Shown here: piece by piece, positions 35,488-43,400 of the stretch | Numbering within the stretch: position 1 is the first letter of the stretch | Layout of the letters: each line of letters opens with the position of its first letter | Assembly (NCBI GenBank): GCA_000193795.2 | Contig: AEPI01000021.1 | Location: forward strand, 1-44,595 | Source of the DNA: Neisseria lactamica NS19 | Lineage (GTDB): Bacteria; Pseudomonadota; Gammaproteobacteria; Burkholderiales; Neisseriaceae | Reading direction: 5' to 3' | Length of the DNA stretch: 44,595 bases | The notes under the pieces: model-generated | What the model was told of the DNA's origin: nothing | Seen by the model: only the letters and a program-made list of their open reading frames with translations | Databases searched by the model: none | Made by a program: the position numbers and the translations under genes

Positions 35488-36075
35488 TTACTTCGGGTTT
35501 TCTTGATTGAACCATTTGATTTGCAGGCATTGGCGCAACGACTCTCGGGCGCGGTGCATAATGGTGTGGTAGTTGGCTGTGCTGATACCGCACATTTGTT
35601 GTATTTCGTCGGATGAAAAACCGAGTATTTCCTTCAGGGTGAATACCCGTGCGGTGTTTTCAGGCAGGTTGTATAGGCAGCTTTGCAGAATTTTTTGAAA
35701 TTCGTTGTTGTTTAATGATTTTTCCGGAGTGTTCCAATGTTGCGGCTGCCCTTCCGGCGTCCAATGACCGTTTCTGGAAAAATGGCTTTCAAATGCTTCA
35801 TCCAGCAGTTCGTCATCCAGTGCGGTAAAGACTTTCCTTTGCCTCCCGATTTGACGTAATGCGTCAATAATTTTGTTTTTCAATATGGCAAAAAGCCAGC
35901 TGTTGACAAGCGCCCTGCCTTGAAAACTGTCGCCTGCGCTGTATGCGGACAGCAATGTTTCCTGCACTAAATCTTCAGCCAAATCAGGATGGTCGGGCAA
36001 TTGGAGTCGCGCAAAATGCAGAAGCAGTTTGCGCGACTCCATTAATTCGGCATCGGTCAGGTCGGGTAGCGGCAT
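35488..36075 (-). CDS. rpoE: ECF sigma factor (sigma-E)
   Basis: 195 residues. Region 2 (about residues 12-85) with DLAEDLVQETLLSAY and ALVNSWLFAILKNKIID. Region 4 (about 130-185) with LPENTARVFTLKEILGF, DEIQQMCGISTANYHTIMHRARESLRQ. It matches the meningococcal sigma-E described with MseR as its anti-sigma factor, reported to control the methionine sulfoxide reductase gene and its own operon. Upstream genes encode the copper-peptide pathway, and their order shows cotranscription (20-base gap to bufC). Confidence 0.9.
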   Translation of the reverse strand: MPLPDLTDAELMESRKLLLHFARLQLPDHPDLAEDLVQETLLSAYSAGDSFQGRALVNSWLFAILKNKIIDALRQIGRQRKVFTALDDELLDEAFESHFSRNGHWTPEGQPQHWNTPEKSLNNNEFQKILQSCLYNLPENTARVFTLKEILGFSSDEIQQMCGISTANYHTIMHRARESLRQCLQIKWFNQENPK

Positions 36076-36095
36076 AGTATCGGGAGTAAGGTAAT

Positions 36096-36842
36096 TTATG
36101 CGGATGGATGGTTTTGGCAGGGGGAATCGCCTTCCATATTTTCGGATATGGCGGACAGGGAGGGGATGATAATCCTTTGCTCAATCCAGCCTGACCATTT
36201 CCCAAGCAAAATATTTTTCCAATTATCGGCTTCGGGCATAAATTCGACAAGGGTATGAGTGAGGGTGTCAAACGAAAGTGCGGAAGCCCCCATTATCTCC
36301 AGCAGCATCATATCGAAGCCGTCCAATGTTTGGTACATCACATCATCTTCGGCGTTTCGCCATATTAACAAGGCTGTTCCCGCTTCCTGCAAATCATCGG
36401 TAACATCATATCGATATTGCCGGATAAAGGACGCAGGGGAGGGCGTGTATTTGCTGTTATTTGAATAATGAAGGTTGGGAATATCCGGAATTTGTGCAAC
36501 TTCTGCCAGTAATTGGGTATATTCAAAATCCATCAGTGCCAAAATGCCGTCTGAAAGCGGCAGGCTTTGGCAATATTGTAGGAACTCGCCGGGGATTTCT
36601 TGAAAATAGGGCGTTTGGGCGCGCGCGTCGCGGACGAAACCTTCTTTCAGACGGCCCCATTCTTCGCGGTCAAAGTATTGCAGCGTTTCGGTATAACAAC
36701 GGTCGATAAAGCTGTGGATATTGTTGCGTATCAATCGGATATAGACGTTTAACCGTTCTTGCGGCAACCCGTCTGCGGTTTTACCTTCGCGTATGGCTTG
36801 GGCAAAGCGGTGTTGGTATTGGGCGGAGGTTTCAGGCTGCAC
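36096..36842 (-). CDS. bufC: DUF2063 protein, MNIO partner (BufC/HvfC type)
   Basis: 248 residues from GTG 36842, overlapping the MNIO gene by 11 bases. The N-terminal DUF2063 DNA-binding-like region is QHRFAQAIREGK...LNVYIRLIRNNIHSFI, DRCYTETLQYFDREEWGRLKEGFVRD, PYFQEIPGEFLQYC. Known partners of this type bring the precursor peptide to the MNIO enzyme. In Haemophilus (HvfC) and in the bufferin systems they are needed for Cys modification. A DUS in the coding region gives a short SDGILALMDF segment. No defect is seen. Confidence 0.85.
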   Translation of the reverse strand: MQPETSAQYQHRFAQAIREGKTADGLPQERLNVYIRLIRNNIHSFIDRCYTETLQYFDREEWGRLKEGFVRDARAQTPYFQEIPGEFLQYCQSLPLSDGILALMDFEYTQLLAEVAQIPDIPNLHYSNNSKYTPSPASFIRQYRYDVTDDLQEAGTALLIWRNAEDDVMYQTLDGFDMMLLEIMGASALSFDTLTHTLVEFMPEADNWKNILLGKWSGWIEQRIIIPSLSAISENMEGDSPCQNHPSA

Positions 36843-37675
36843 GGCGGTATTCCTTTCCGGCACGCGTTTGATAATCGGCGATTTTGGCGACTTCGGCTTC
36901 GAGTTCGGCAAAAGGCGGGAAATTGAAATCGCGTTCCAACAGTGTGGGCGGAATCGTCGGCAGCTTGGCATAGGCGAGTTCGAGCAAATCCCAAACGGTC
37001 GGTAAAACCGCCGCGCCGTGGGTATCAATCAGCAATTCGGGATTTTCGGCATCGTGTCCGGCAATGTGGATATAACACACGCGCCCGACATCCACATTTT
37101 CCAAAAAAAGCCTCCGGCGAGAGCAGAGCGTGATTGACGGCGTTGACGTAAATATTGTTCACATCCAAATGAATGCCGCAGTCGGCTTCACGGGCAACCG
37201 CGTTGAGGAACTCGACCTCGTTCATCTCGGCAAGCGGGGAATGCAGATAGTAGGACGTGTTTTCCACCGCGATGCGGCAGCCCAAACGGTCTTGCACTTC
37301 GCGGATACGCCGCGCCGTATGATGCACCATTTCCTCGGTGAAGGGCAGCGGCAACAAATCGTAAAGATGACCGCCGTCGTGGCAGTAGCTCAAATGGTCG
37401 GAGAAAAACGTGCAATCGTAACGGCGCATCATTTCTTTGATGCCGTCTATCAAATCAGTATCCAGCGGGGCTTGCCCGCCCAGCGACATAGACAATCCGT
37501 GCAACGCCAGCGGCAGCCGTTCCGCCACGCGGTCAAACTGTTTGCGCGCCCTGCCGCCCATTTTCAGCCAGTTTTCCGGTGCGGCTTCGATAAAGCATAT
37601 CGGGCTGTTTTCGGAAAGGGAGAGGAAGTTTTCCGCCAAGTCGCGGCGGTAGCCCAAGCCTGCGTGTTGAATCAT
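36832..37675 (-). pseudogene. bufB: MNIO (DUF692) peptide-modifying enzyme, frameshifted in an A7 run
   Basis: TIM-barrel multinuclear non-heme iron oxygenase (DUF692, BufB/HvfB) that modifies Cys in the precursor peptide. From ATG 37675 the intact protein would be 280 residues. Metal-site residues are visible: LHGLSMSLGG (His59), SDHLSY (His94), AVENTSYY (Glu138, Asn139), HLDVNNIYVNAVNH (Asp171, Asn173), and HIAGHD (His203, His207). At the A7 run (37103-37109) the frame breaks after SPEAF. With six A it reads FLENVDVGRVCYIHIAGHD and continues to the end. As written, translation stops at 37025 after about 216 residues, losing the last metal ligands. Sequencing error, or slippage in the run, must be tested. 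Confidence 0.88.
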
Positions 37676-37790
37676 ATTCTTACCCGGTTCGGATGGCACA
37701 AAAGAGTGGTGTGCTTGTTAAAAAAATCTTCGTTTGCCGTTAAAAAAGCCGCATTTTACTGAAAAACGCGGCTTGGCTTGAAGGAATGGA

Positions 37791-38099
37791 TTATTTAGAA
37801 CCGCATTTGCCTTCGCCGCATTTGCCTTCGGCAGATTTGGCTTTGGCTTTAGATGCTTTGGTGTGTTTGTGGGCTTTTTTTACGGTTGCACCGCATTTGC
37901 CCTCGCCGCATTTGCCTTCGCCGGCTTTAGAAGCGGCCGCTCCGCACGAACCTTCGGCAGATTTGGATGCGCCGCAAGAGCCTTGGGCGGATTTTTGAAC
38001 GCCTGTCGCGTTGCTTGCCGGTTTGTCGGCGGCAACGGCGCCTGCGGCCAAAGACAGGGATAAAGCACCGGCGAGTGCGGCAGCAATGTTTTTGTTCAT
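37791..38099 (-). CDS. bufA: Exported Cys-rich precursor peptide with EGKCG motifs (BufA/HvfA type)
   Basis: 102 residues. A signal peptide (MNKNIAAALAGALSLSLAAG, cleavage near AVA-A) is followed by a Lys-, Ala- and Gly-rich tail with six Cys, each in a [EQ]G[KS]CG motif: Cys42 and Cys52 (QGSCG, EGSCG), Cys64 and Cys69 (EGKCG twice), Cys94 and Cys99 (EGKCG twice). In Haemophilus HvfA the EGKCG Cys are turned into copper-binding oxazolone/thioamide groups by the MNIO enzyme. The same build in bufferins buffers copper in the periplasm. Here the downstream MNIO and DUF2063 genes and upstream DoxX gene complete that set. Tandem repeats make the DNA internally repetitive. Confidence 0.9.
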   Translation of the reverse strand: MNKNIAAALAGALSLSLAAGAVAADKPASNATGVQKSAQGSCGASKSAEGSCGAAASKAGEGKCGEGKCGATVKKAHKHTKASKAKAKSAEGKCGEGKCGSK

Positions 38100-38172
38100 T
38101 TCTATTTCCTTTTCAGAATATCAAGTTAACGAGATAAGGTTGGAATGTTTAAAGTCAGATTCCACGACTGAA

Positions 38173-38622
38173 TCAATCTTGTTTCAGACGGCATCGGGGG
38201 CAAAACAGTTTTTTCAGCAGCGTATCCAGCGACCATCCGCCCGCACCCTGCAAAAGCAACGGGATTAATACCACGATATAAATCAAAGCCATTTTATAAC
38301 CGTTGTCGCAGACATTGTAACCCGAACCGGCGTGAACCGCAGCCCAAGCGACGGCGGTAACGACCATCAGCCCCAATGCCGACAGGCGCGTTGCCAAACC
38401 CAAAAGTAACAGCACGGGCAGCAAAAGCTCCGCATACATCGCGAGATTCCAGTTTAACGCGTCCGGCAGCAGGTTGAACGGGAATGGGAATTGATCGTTG
38501 ATTTCGGAAAACCAATTTTCCCCGTTCCATTTTTGCAAACCCGATTCCAAAAATTCATATGCGGCAAACAGACGCAAAACCAGCATAGCGGATGCCGTCT
38601 GCCAAGTCGTTCCGATTTTCAT
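38173..38622 (-). CDS. DoxX family membrane protein
   Basis: 149 residues from ATG 38622 (AGGAAC upstream; the longer frame is not needed). Four membrane segments (about 10-30, 55-75, 80-100 and 115-135), with the DoxX-like RLFAAYEFLESGLQKW and ELLLPVLLLLGLATRLSALGL. DoxX proteins recur with DUF2282/bufferin-type operons and gold-induced gig clusters. The exact role is not known; a partner in quinone or thiol chemistry is possible. The C-terminus CPRCRLKQD is read through a DUS, so the last residues may be an accident of DUS insertion. Confidence 0.85.
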   Translation of the reverse strand: MKIGTTWQTASAMLVLRLFAAYEFLESGLQKWNGENWFSEINDQFPFPFNLLPDALNWNLAMYAELLLPVLLLLGLATRLSALGLMVVTAVAWAAVHAGSGYNVCDNGYKMALIYIVVLIPLLLQGAGGWSLDTLLKKLFCPRCRLKQD

Positions 38623-38657
38623 AAGTGTTCCTGTTTTTGTTTCCGTTGATACCCCGT

Positions 38658-38685
38658 TAGACGGATTTTGTCGGGAAAACTGACA
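38658..38685 (-). promoter_or_regulatory. Possible ECF-type promoter of the sigma-E operon
   Basis: On the minus strand CGTCTA (an ECF-like -10) lies 36 bases before doxX, and TGTCAG about 16 bases upstream stands at the -35 place. The -35 match is weak. Autoregulation by sigma-E is reported for meningococci, so a promoter of this kind is expected here. Confidence 0.2.
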
Positions 38686-38883
38686 CCCGGCAGCCAATAA
38701 TTTAACAAGTTAATGAATATAAAAAGAAAGTATTTTGACGGAAAGAAAGGGAAAAAGGCGGGATGTTTGGATAACGGCGGTGTTGTGAGATAATTCCCGT
38801 CTTGGACAGTATGCTTGCAAATACAATTTCCGTAAAGGAAAAAAGATTTGATGATGACTTAACAAAGCCCCTTTCGCTTGGCT

Positions 38884-38921
38884 GTCAAAGGAGATTGTTA
38901 AGAAAAGCAATCCCCTTTGAC
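38884..38921. promoter_or_regulatory. Imperfect hairpin in the patatin gene leader
   Basis: GTCAAAGGAGATTG and CAATCCCCTTTGAC pair over 14 bases with one mismatch and a 10-base loop, 30 bases before the start of the patatin-like gene. There is no T tail. It may act on RNA stability or translation. Confidence 0.35.
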
Positions 38922-38950
38922 GGGGTGCGATATATAAAGGAATGGAAAAT

Positions 38951-39844
38951 ATGGTAATGTTTTCAAAAATCAGATCACTTTTGGCAATCGCCGCCGCCGC
39001 GTTGCTTGCTGCCTGCGGTACGGCGGGAAACAATGCCGCCCGCAAGCCGGTGCAAACCGCCAAACCCGCCGCAGTGGTCGGTTTGGCACTCGGTGGCGGA
39101 GCATCTAAAGGATTTGCCCATATAGGCATTATTAAGGTTTTGAAAGAAAACGATATTCCTGTGAAGGTGGTTACCGGCACATCGGCAGGTTCGATAGTCG
39201 GCAGCCTTTTTGCATCGGGTATGTCGCCCGACCGCCTCGAATTGGAAGCCGAAATTTTAGGCAAAACCGATTTAGTCGATTTAACCTTGTCCACCAGTGG
39301 TTTTATCAAAGGCGAAAAGCTGCAAAATTACATTAACCGAAAAGTCGGCGGCAGGCAGATTCAGCAGTTTCCCATCAAATTTGCCGCCGTTGCCACTGAT
39401 TTTGAAACCGGCAAAGCCGTCACTTTCAATCAGGGGAATGTCGGACAGGCGGTTCGTGCTTCCGCCTCTATCCCTAATGTGTTCCAACCCGTCATCATCG
39501 GCAGGCACAAATATGTTGACGGCGGCCTGTCGCAGCCCGTGCCCGTCAGTGCTGCCCGGCGGCAGGGTGCGAATTTTGTCATTGCCGTCGATATTTCCGC
39601 CCGCCCGAGTAAAAATGTCAATCAAGGGTTTTTCTCTTATCTCGATCAGACACTGAACGTAATGAGTGTTTCCTCACTGCAAAATGAGTTGGGGCAGGCA
39701 AATGTCGTCATCAAACCGCAGGTGTTGGATTTGGGTGCAGTCGGCGGATTCGATCAGAAAAAACGCGCCATCCGGTTGGGTGAGGAGGCAGCCCGCGCGG
39801 CATTGCCTGAAATCAAACGCAAACTGGCGGCATACCGTTATTGA
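38951..39844 (+). CDS. Patatin-like phospholipase lipoprotein
   Basis: 297 residues from ATG 38951 (alternatives at 38942 and 38957; AGGA lies 8 bases before 38951). A lipobox follows a signal sequence (LLAIAAAALLAACG, Cys near residue 22). The patatin domain holds GLALGGGASKGFAHIG (oxyanion hole), GTSAGSIVGS (nucleophile Ser in GxSxG) and the catalytic Asp in YVDGGLSQPVPV. The family hydrolyses lipid acyl esters. The protein should sit in the outer or inner membrane on the periplasmic side. It is divergent from the sigma-E operon with 330 bases between starts. Confidence 0.9.
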   Translation: MVMFSKIRSLLAIAAAALLAACGTAGNNAARKPVQTAKPAAVVGLALGGGASKGFAHIGIIKVLKENDIPVKVVTGTSAGSIVGSLFASGMSPDRLELEAEILGKTDLVDLTLSTSGFIKGEKLQNYINRKVGGRQIQQFPIKFAAVATDFETGKAVTFNQGNVGQAVRASASIPNVFQPVIIGRHKYVDGGLSQPVPVSAARRQGANFVIAVDISARPSKNVNQGFFSYLDQTLNVMSVSSLQNELGQANVVIKPQVLDLGAVGGFDQKKRAIRLGEEAARAALPEIKRKLAAYRY

Positions 39845-39946
39845 CGCTATGTCGTCCGAACGCGTTTCCGGAAGGCTTCATCCATAGAAAAAAATACCCG
39901 AATCCCGTACAATACGCCCCTAAAATTTTGAAAGAACGAAAGAATT

Positions 39947-41050
39947 ATGGAAGCCGAAGTAATCAACCAGCTTAACAACACCCTGAACGACTTGGAGAAG
40001 CGCAGCGAAGACATCCGCGTTTATATGGACTATCAGGGCAAGAAAGACCGATTGGAAGAAGTTGTCGGACTTTCCGAAGATCCCGAACTTTGGAACGACC
40101 CGAAACGCGCCCAAGAAATCGGCAAAGAGCGCAAAATCCTCGAAGGCATCGTGTTGACGCTCGACAACATTGCGTCGGGAATCGAAGACAACCGTATGCT
40201 GATTGAAATGACCGTCGAAGAAAACGACGAAGAAGGTTTCGCCGCCGTACAGGAAGATGTGGCGGGGTTGGAAAAACAGATGGCAGATTTGGAGTTCAAA
40301 CGGATGTTTAACCAGCCTGCCGACCCGAACAACTGCTTTATCGACATCACCGCAGGCGCGGGCGGTACGGAAGCGGAAGACTGGGCGGGTATGCTGTTCC
40401 GTATGTACAGCCGCTACGCCGAGCGCAAAGGCTTCAAAATCGAAATCCTCGAAGAAGACGACGGCGAAATCGCGGGCATCAATCGCGCCACTATCCGAGT
40501 GGAAGGCGAATATGCCTACGGTTTGCTGCGTACCGAAACCGGCGTTCACCGTTTGGTACGCTATTCTCCGTTTGACTCGAACAACAAACGCCATACGTCG
40601 TTTGCCTCCGTGTTCGTTTACCCCGAAATCGACGATTCCATCGAAATCGAAATCAACCCCGCCGATTTGCGTATCGACACCTACCGCGCATCGGGCGCGG
40701 GCGGTCAGCACATCAACAAAACCGACTCCGCCGTGCGCATTACCCACGAGCCGACGGGGATTGTGGTGCAATGTCAAAACGACCGTTCGCAACACGCCAA
40801 CAAAGCCGCCGCGATGGAAATGTTGAAATCCAAACTGTACGAATTGGAAATGCGCAAACGCAATGAAGAAAAACAGGCATTGGAAGAAGGCAAGTCGGAT
40901 GTGGGTTGGGGCAGCCAAATCCGTTCGTATGTTTTGGATTCCTCGCGCATCAAAGACTTGCGCACAGGCTACGAAGTCGGCAACACCAAAGCCGTATTGG
41001 ACGGCGACTTGGACGGCTTCATCGAAGCCAGCCTGAAACAGGGCGTGTAG
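39947..41050 (+). CDS. prfB: Peptide chain release factor 2
   Basis: Recognises UAA and UGA stops and triggers peptide release. It is 367 residues in one open frame. The GGQ loop is SGAGGQHINKTDSAVRI, and the SPF stop-codon motif is in RYSPFDSNNKRH. In E. coli and most bacteria prfB has an in-frame UGA near codon 26 with a +1 frameshift. Here the matching place reads IRVYMDYQGKK without a stop, so the autoregulation is absent. It lies 102 bases after the patatin gene and is closed by a DUS hairpin. Confidence 0.95.
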   Translation: MEAEVINQLNNTLNDLEKRSEDIRVYMDYQGKKDRLEEVVGLSEDPELWNDPKRAQEIGKERKILEGIVLTLDNIASGIEDNRMLIEMTVEENDEEGFAAVQEDVAGLEKQMADLEFKRMFNQPADPNNCFIDITAGAGGTEAEDWAGMLFRMYSRYAERKGFKIEILEEDDGEIAGINRATIRVEGEYAYGLLRTETGVHRLVRYSPFDSNNKRHTSFASVFVYPEIDDSIEIEINPADLRIDTYRASGAGGQHINKTDSAVRITHEPTGIVVQCQNDRSQHANKAAAMEMLKSKLYELEMRKRNEEKQALEEGKSDVGWGSQIRSYVLDSSRIKDLRTGYEVGNTKAVLDGDLDGFIEASLKQGV

Positions 41051-41060
41051 TTTGAACCGT

Positions 41061-41099
41061 ATGCCGTCTGAAGCATTTTGTGTTTCAGACGGCATTTTT
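41061..41099 (+). terminator. DUS-pair terminator after prfB
   Basis: ATGCCGTCTGAA and TTCAGACGGCAT with an 11-base loop and TTTTTG tail. Confidence 0.75.
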
Positions 41100-41110
41100 G
41101 CGTTTCGTGT

Positions 41111-41116
41111 TATAAT
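41111..41116 (+). promoter_or_regulatory. Extended -10 box for rnpB
   Basis: TGTTATAAT fits the TGN extended -10 pattern. The RNA begins about 15 bases on. Confidence 0.55.
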
Positions 41117-41130
41117 CCGCGCCGCACACA

Positions 41131-41487
41131 GGATGGGCAGACAGTCGCCGCGTATCGCGTAAGGCATACGGGGAGGAAAGTCCGGGCTCCGCAGGGTAGA
41201 ATGCCGGTTAACGGCCGGGCGCGGTAACGCGACGGAAAGTGGAACAGAAAGCAAAACCGCCGATGGCTGCTTTGGGCAGCACAGGCAAGGGTGAAAAGGT
41301 GCGGTAAGGGCGCACCGCGCATTTGGTAACAATATGCGGCAGGCCAAACCCCATTCGGAGCAAGACCAAACAGAACGCAATGACGCTGCCCGCCGAGCGT
41401 TCGGGTAGGTTGCTTGAGCATACCGGCAACGGTATGCCTAGAGGAATGACTGTCCGAGACAGAACCCGGCTTACCGCCCGTCCGGTG
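41131..41487 (+). ncRNA. rnpB: RNase P RNA (class A)
   Basis: Catalytic RNA that trims the 5' end of tRNAs. Conserved cores are present: CAGACAGTCGCCG, GAGGAAAGTCCGGGCTCC (CR-I) near 41173, and at the 3' side AGAGGAATGACTGTCC and ACAGAACCCGGCTTA (CR-V). The P1 helix is GGATGGGC (41131) with GCCCGTCC (ending 41483). Ends are placed to the P1 helix plus a few bases, so they are accurate to within about 10 bases. The annotated length near 357 fits the class. Confidence 0.93.
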
Positions 41488-41503
41488 TGCATCCGACACG
41501 CAA

Positions 41504-41545
41504 ATGCCGTCTGAAACCTGAAATACGGTTCAGACGGCATTTTTA
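41504..41545 (+). terminator. DUS-pair terminator after rnpB
   Basis: ATGCCGTCTGAA and TTCAGACGGCAT with a 13-base loop and TTTTATTT tail. Confidence 0.75.
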
Positions 41546-41606
41546 TTTAGGCTGTGTTTTTATATCCCGTTGATGTGGCTCTAATTTAGTCGGACAAAAT
41601 GCCTTT

Positions 41607-41711
41607 TATAGTGGATTAACAAAAATCAGGACAAGGCGACGAAGCCGCAGACAGTACAGATAGTACGGCAAGGCGAGGCAACGCCGTACTGGTTTTTGTT
41701 AATCCACTATA
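41607..41711. repeat. Correia element (CREE), short form
   Basis: TATAGTGGATTAACAAAAAT begins the element and TTTTTGTTAATCCACTATA ends it, 105 bases. The core is in the opposite orientation to the copy at 5636. It is flanked on the left by a copy of the 16-base repeat GTCGGACAAAATGCCT (41589-41604) and on the right, 4 bases on, by an inverted-repeat element. Confidence 0.95.
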
Positions 41712-41715
41712 TTCA

Positions 41716-41885
41716 ATGAAACCAAGCTGTTTCCATACAAACGGAAATCAGCGGTTTTCCCTTGCAAACAGACGGAATCAGGCGGGTATTCAAATGACAA
41801 TCGGCAGATTCCGGCAGACTGCCGGGGCGGTTATTTCAAGGTGGGCGGAAGCCTGTCCTGTCGGATGGAAACGGTTTGGTTTCAT
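41716..41885. repeat. Unclassified 170-base element with 21-base inverted ends
   Basis: The left arm 41716-41736 (begins ATGAAACCAAGCTGTTTCC) and the right arm 41865-41885 (ends GGTTTGGTTTCAT) match in 19 of 21 positions when reverse-complemented. A 63-codon frame starts at the left arm but has no homology I recognise. The layout suits a small non-autonomous mobile element. It differs from CREE in ends and size. I cannot name the family. Confidence 0.45.
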
Positions 41886-41896
41886 TATGCGGAAAA

Positions 41897-41923
41897 ATGC
41901 CGTCTGAAGGGTTCGGACGGCAT
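41897..41923 (-). terminator. DUS-pair terminator after the POT gene
   Basis: On the minus strand an imperfect ATGCCGTCCGAA (plus-strand TTCGGACGGCAT) and TTCAGACGGCAT (plus-strand ATGCCGTCTGAA), with a 3-base loop. TTTTT follows. Confidence 0.65.
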
Positions 41924-41942
41924 CGGCGCATCGGGGCGGGAC

Positions 41943-43400
41943 TTAGTCTGCGCCATCGAGCATTTTGTTCAATTTGGGGACGAGCAGGAGCAGCAGGAAA
42001 CCTGTGGCTGCGCCGATGTAGAACAGCAGCCGGTAGAAGCCGATTTCGTCGCCGGCCTGATAGCCTTTTTCAAACAATACGCCGCCCAAAGTGAAGCCTA
42101 ATGAAAAGGCAAGGAAATTAAGGGCGACCATTTGTGTTTTGAATAAAGGCGGTGCGATTTTGGTGGAGATGGACAGCGCAATCGGAGAAATCATCAGTTC
42201 GCCTATCGTGATGACGAGGACGATCAGTGCGAAAACCGCAATAGGCATAGGCGTGCCGGAGGAAATAAAGGGGACGAATCCCAAAAACGACGCGCCGGTA
42301 ACAAATACCGCCATAGCGAATTTAAGGGGAGTTTTGGGCTGTTTGCGCCCCATTTTTGTCCACATTGCCGCCATGAGTCCGGAAAACAGGATGACCCACA
42401 GGCTTTGCATAGAATCTTTCCAAGCGACGGGTACGGTAAACGAACCGATGGTGCGGTTGACGGTTTCGTCGAAATAGACGGTTGCCACGGTGTAAATCTG
42501 AAACCAGACGGCCCAAAACATACAGATGGTCAGGAAAAGCGGGATGTAGGCGATGATGTGCCGTTTGTTGTCGGAACTGACGCGGGGGTTGGTCAGCAGG
42601 CGGGCGAAATAGGCGATGACGGCAAGGATGACGGTAGATAAGAGGATGCCGGAGAAATTGTCGAGGTTGACAAGCCCGGTTTTGATGGCGGCGGCAAGCG
42701 CGACGATGAGGGCGATGCCGACGGCGGCCGCAGTTTTGCCTTGTCCTTTTGACAGCGGATGGGGGACGGTGGGGTGGGGCAGGTTTTTACGTCCCAAGGA
42801 ATAACGCCACAAGCCGAATGCCATACCGACCGCCGCCGCGCCGAAACCATAATGGAAACCGATGTTTTCCTGAAGCAGTCCGGTCAGCAGCGGGCCCAGG
42901 AAGCCGCCGATGTTGATGGCGATGTAGAAAATGGAAAATCCCGCATCGCGCAGCGGGCGCATTTCGTCCTGTTCGTATAATGCGCCCACCATAGAACTGG
43001 CCGTAGATTTCACGCCGCCGCTGCCCAATGCGATGAATATCAGCCCGATTAAAAGGCCGTACAGGCCCGGTGCTGCGGCAAGGACGATGTGTCCGAGCAT
43101 CACGACGATGCCCGAGAGGAAGAGGGTTTTTTCCGCACCCCATACGCGGTCGGCAAACCACGCGCCCAAAATGGTGGACAGGTACACGCTGCCGCTGTAT
43201 GCGCCGACAATGCCGCCGGCGAGGGTTTTGTCTATCCCCAAGCCGCCTTTGTCGGCGGTGTAGTAGAGGTAAATCAGCAGGATGCCCTGCATTCCGTAAA
43301 ATGAAAAACGTTCCCACAATTCGATATGGAAGAGGGTGGAAAGCTGGAAGGGGTGGCCGAAGAATGTTTTTTCTCCGGTGCGGGCGGGATGCCGGGACAT
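41943..43400 (-). CDS. POT family peptide transporter
   Basis: 485 residues of the proton-dependent oligopeptide transporter (POT/PTR2) family, with about 14 membrane segments. The N-terminal ERFSFYGMQGILLIYLYY holds the ExxERFxYY-like motif used for proton coupling (here ELWERFSFYG). FYIAINIGGFLGPLLTG and GELMISPIALS are further signature segments. It imports di- or tripeptides at the inner membrane. AGGAGAAC precedes ATG 43400. Confidence 0.93.
   Translation of the reverse strand: MSRHPARTGEKTFFGHPFQLSTLFHIELWERFSFYGMQGILLIYLYYTADKGGLGIDKTLAGGIVGAYSGSVYLSTILGAWFADRVWGAEKTLFLSGIVVMLGHIVLAAAPGLYGLLIGLIFIALGSGGVKSTASSMVGALYEQDEMRPLRDAGFSIFYIAINIGGFLGPLLTGLLQENIGFHYGFGAAAVGMAFGLWRYSLGRKNLPHPTVPHPLSKGQGKTAAAVGIALIVALAAAIKTGLVNLDNFSGILLSTVILAVIAYFARLLTNPRVSSDNKRHIIAYIPLFLTICMFWAVWFQIYTVATVYFDETVNRTIGSFTVPVAWKDSMQSLWVILFSGLMAAMWTKMGRKQPKTPLKFAMAVFVTGASFLGFVPFISSGTPMPIAVFALIVLVITIGELMISPIALSISTKIAPPLFKTQMVALNFLAFSLGFTLGGVLFEKGYQAGDEIGFYRLLFYIGAATGFLLLLLVPKLNKMLDGAD

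Noticed and set aside
37791..38099. Tandem repeat of GCCGCATTTGCCTTC-type units as a CRISPR or DNA satellite
   Set aside because: The repeats are the codons for EGKCG motifs in a signal-peptide-bearing gene; no spacers.
39920..41380. 486-codon frame opposite prfB and rnpB
   Set aside because: It spans prfB and part of the RNase P RNA in antisense and has no family likeness.
41716..41907. 63-codon frame in the inverted-repeat element as a gene
   Set aside because: No ribosome binding site, no recognisable family, and the frame begins within the inverted arm.
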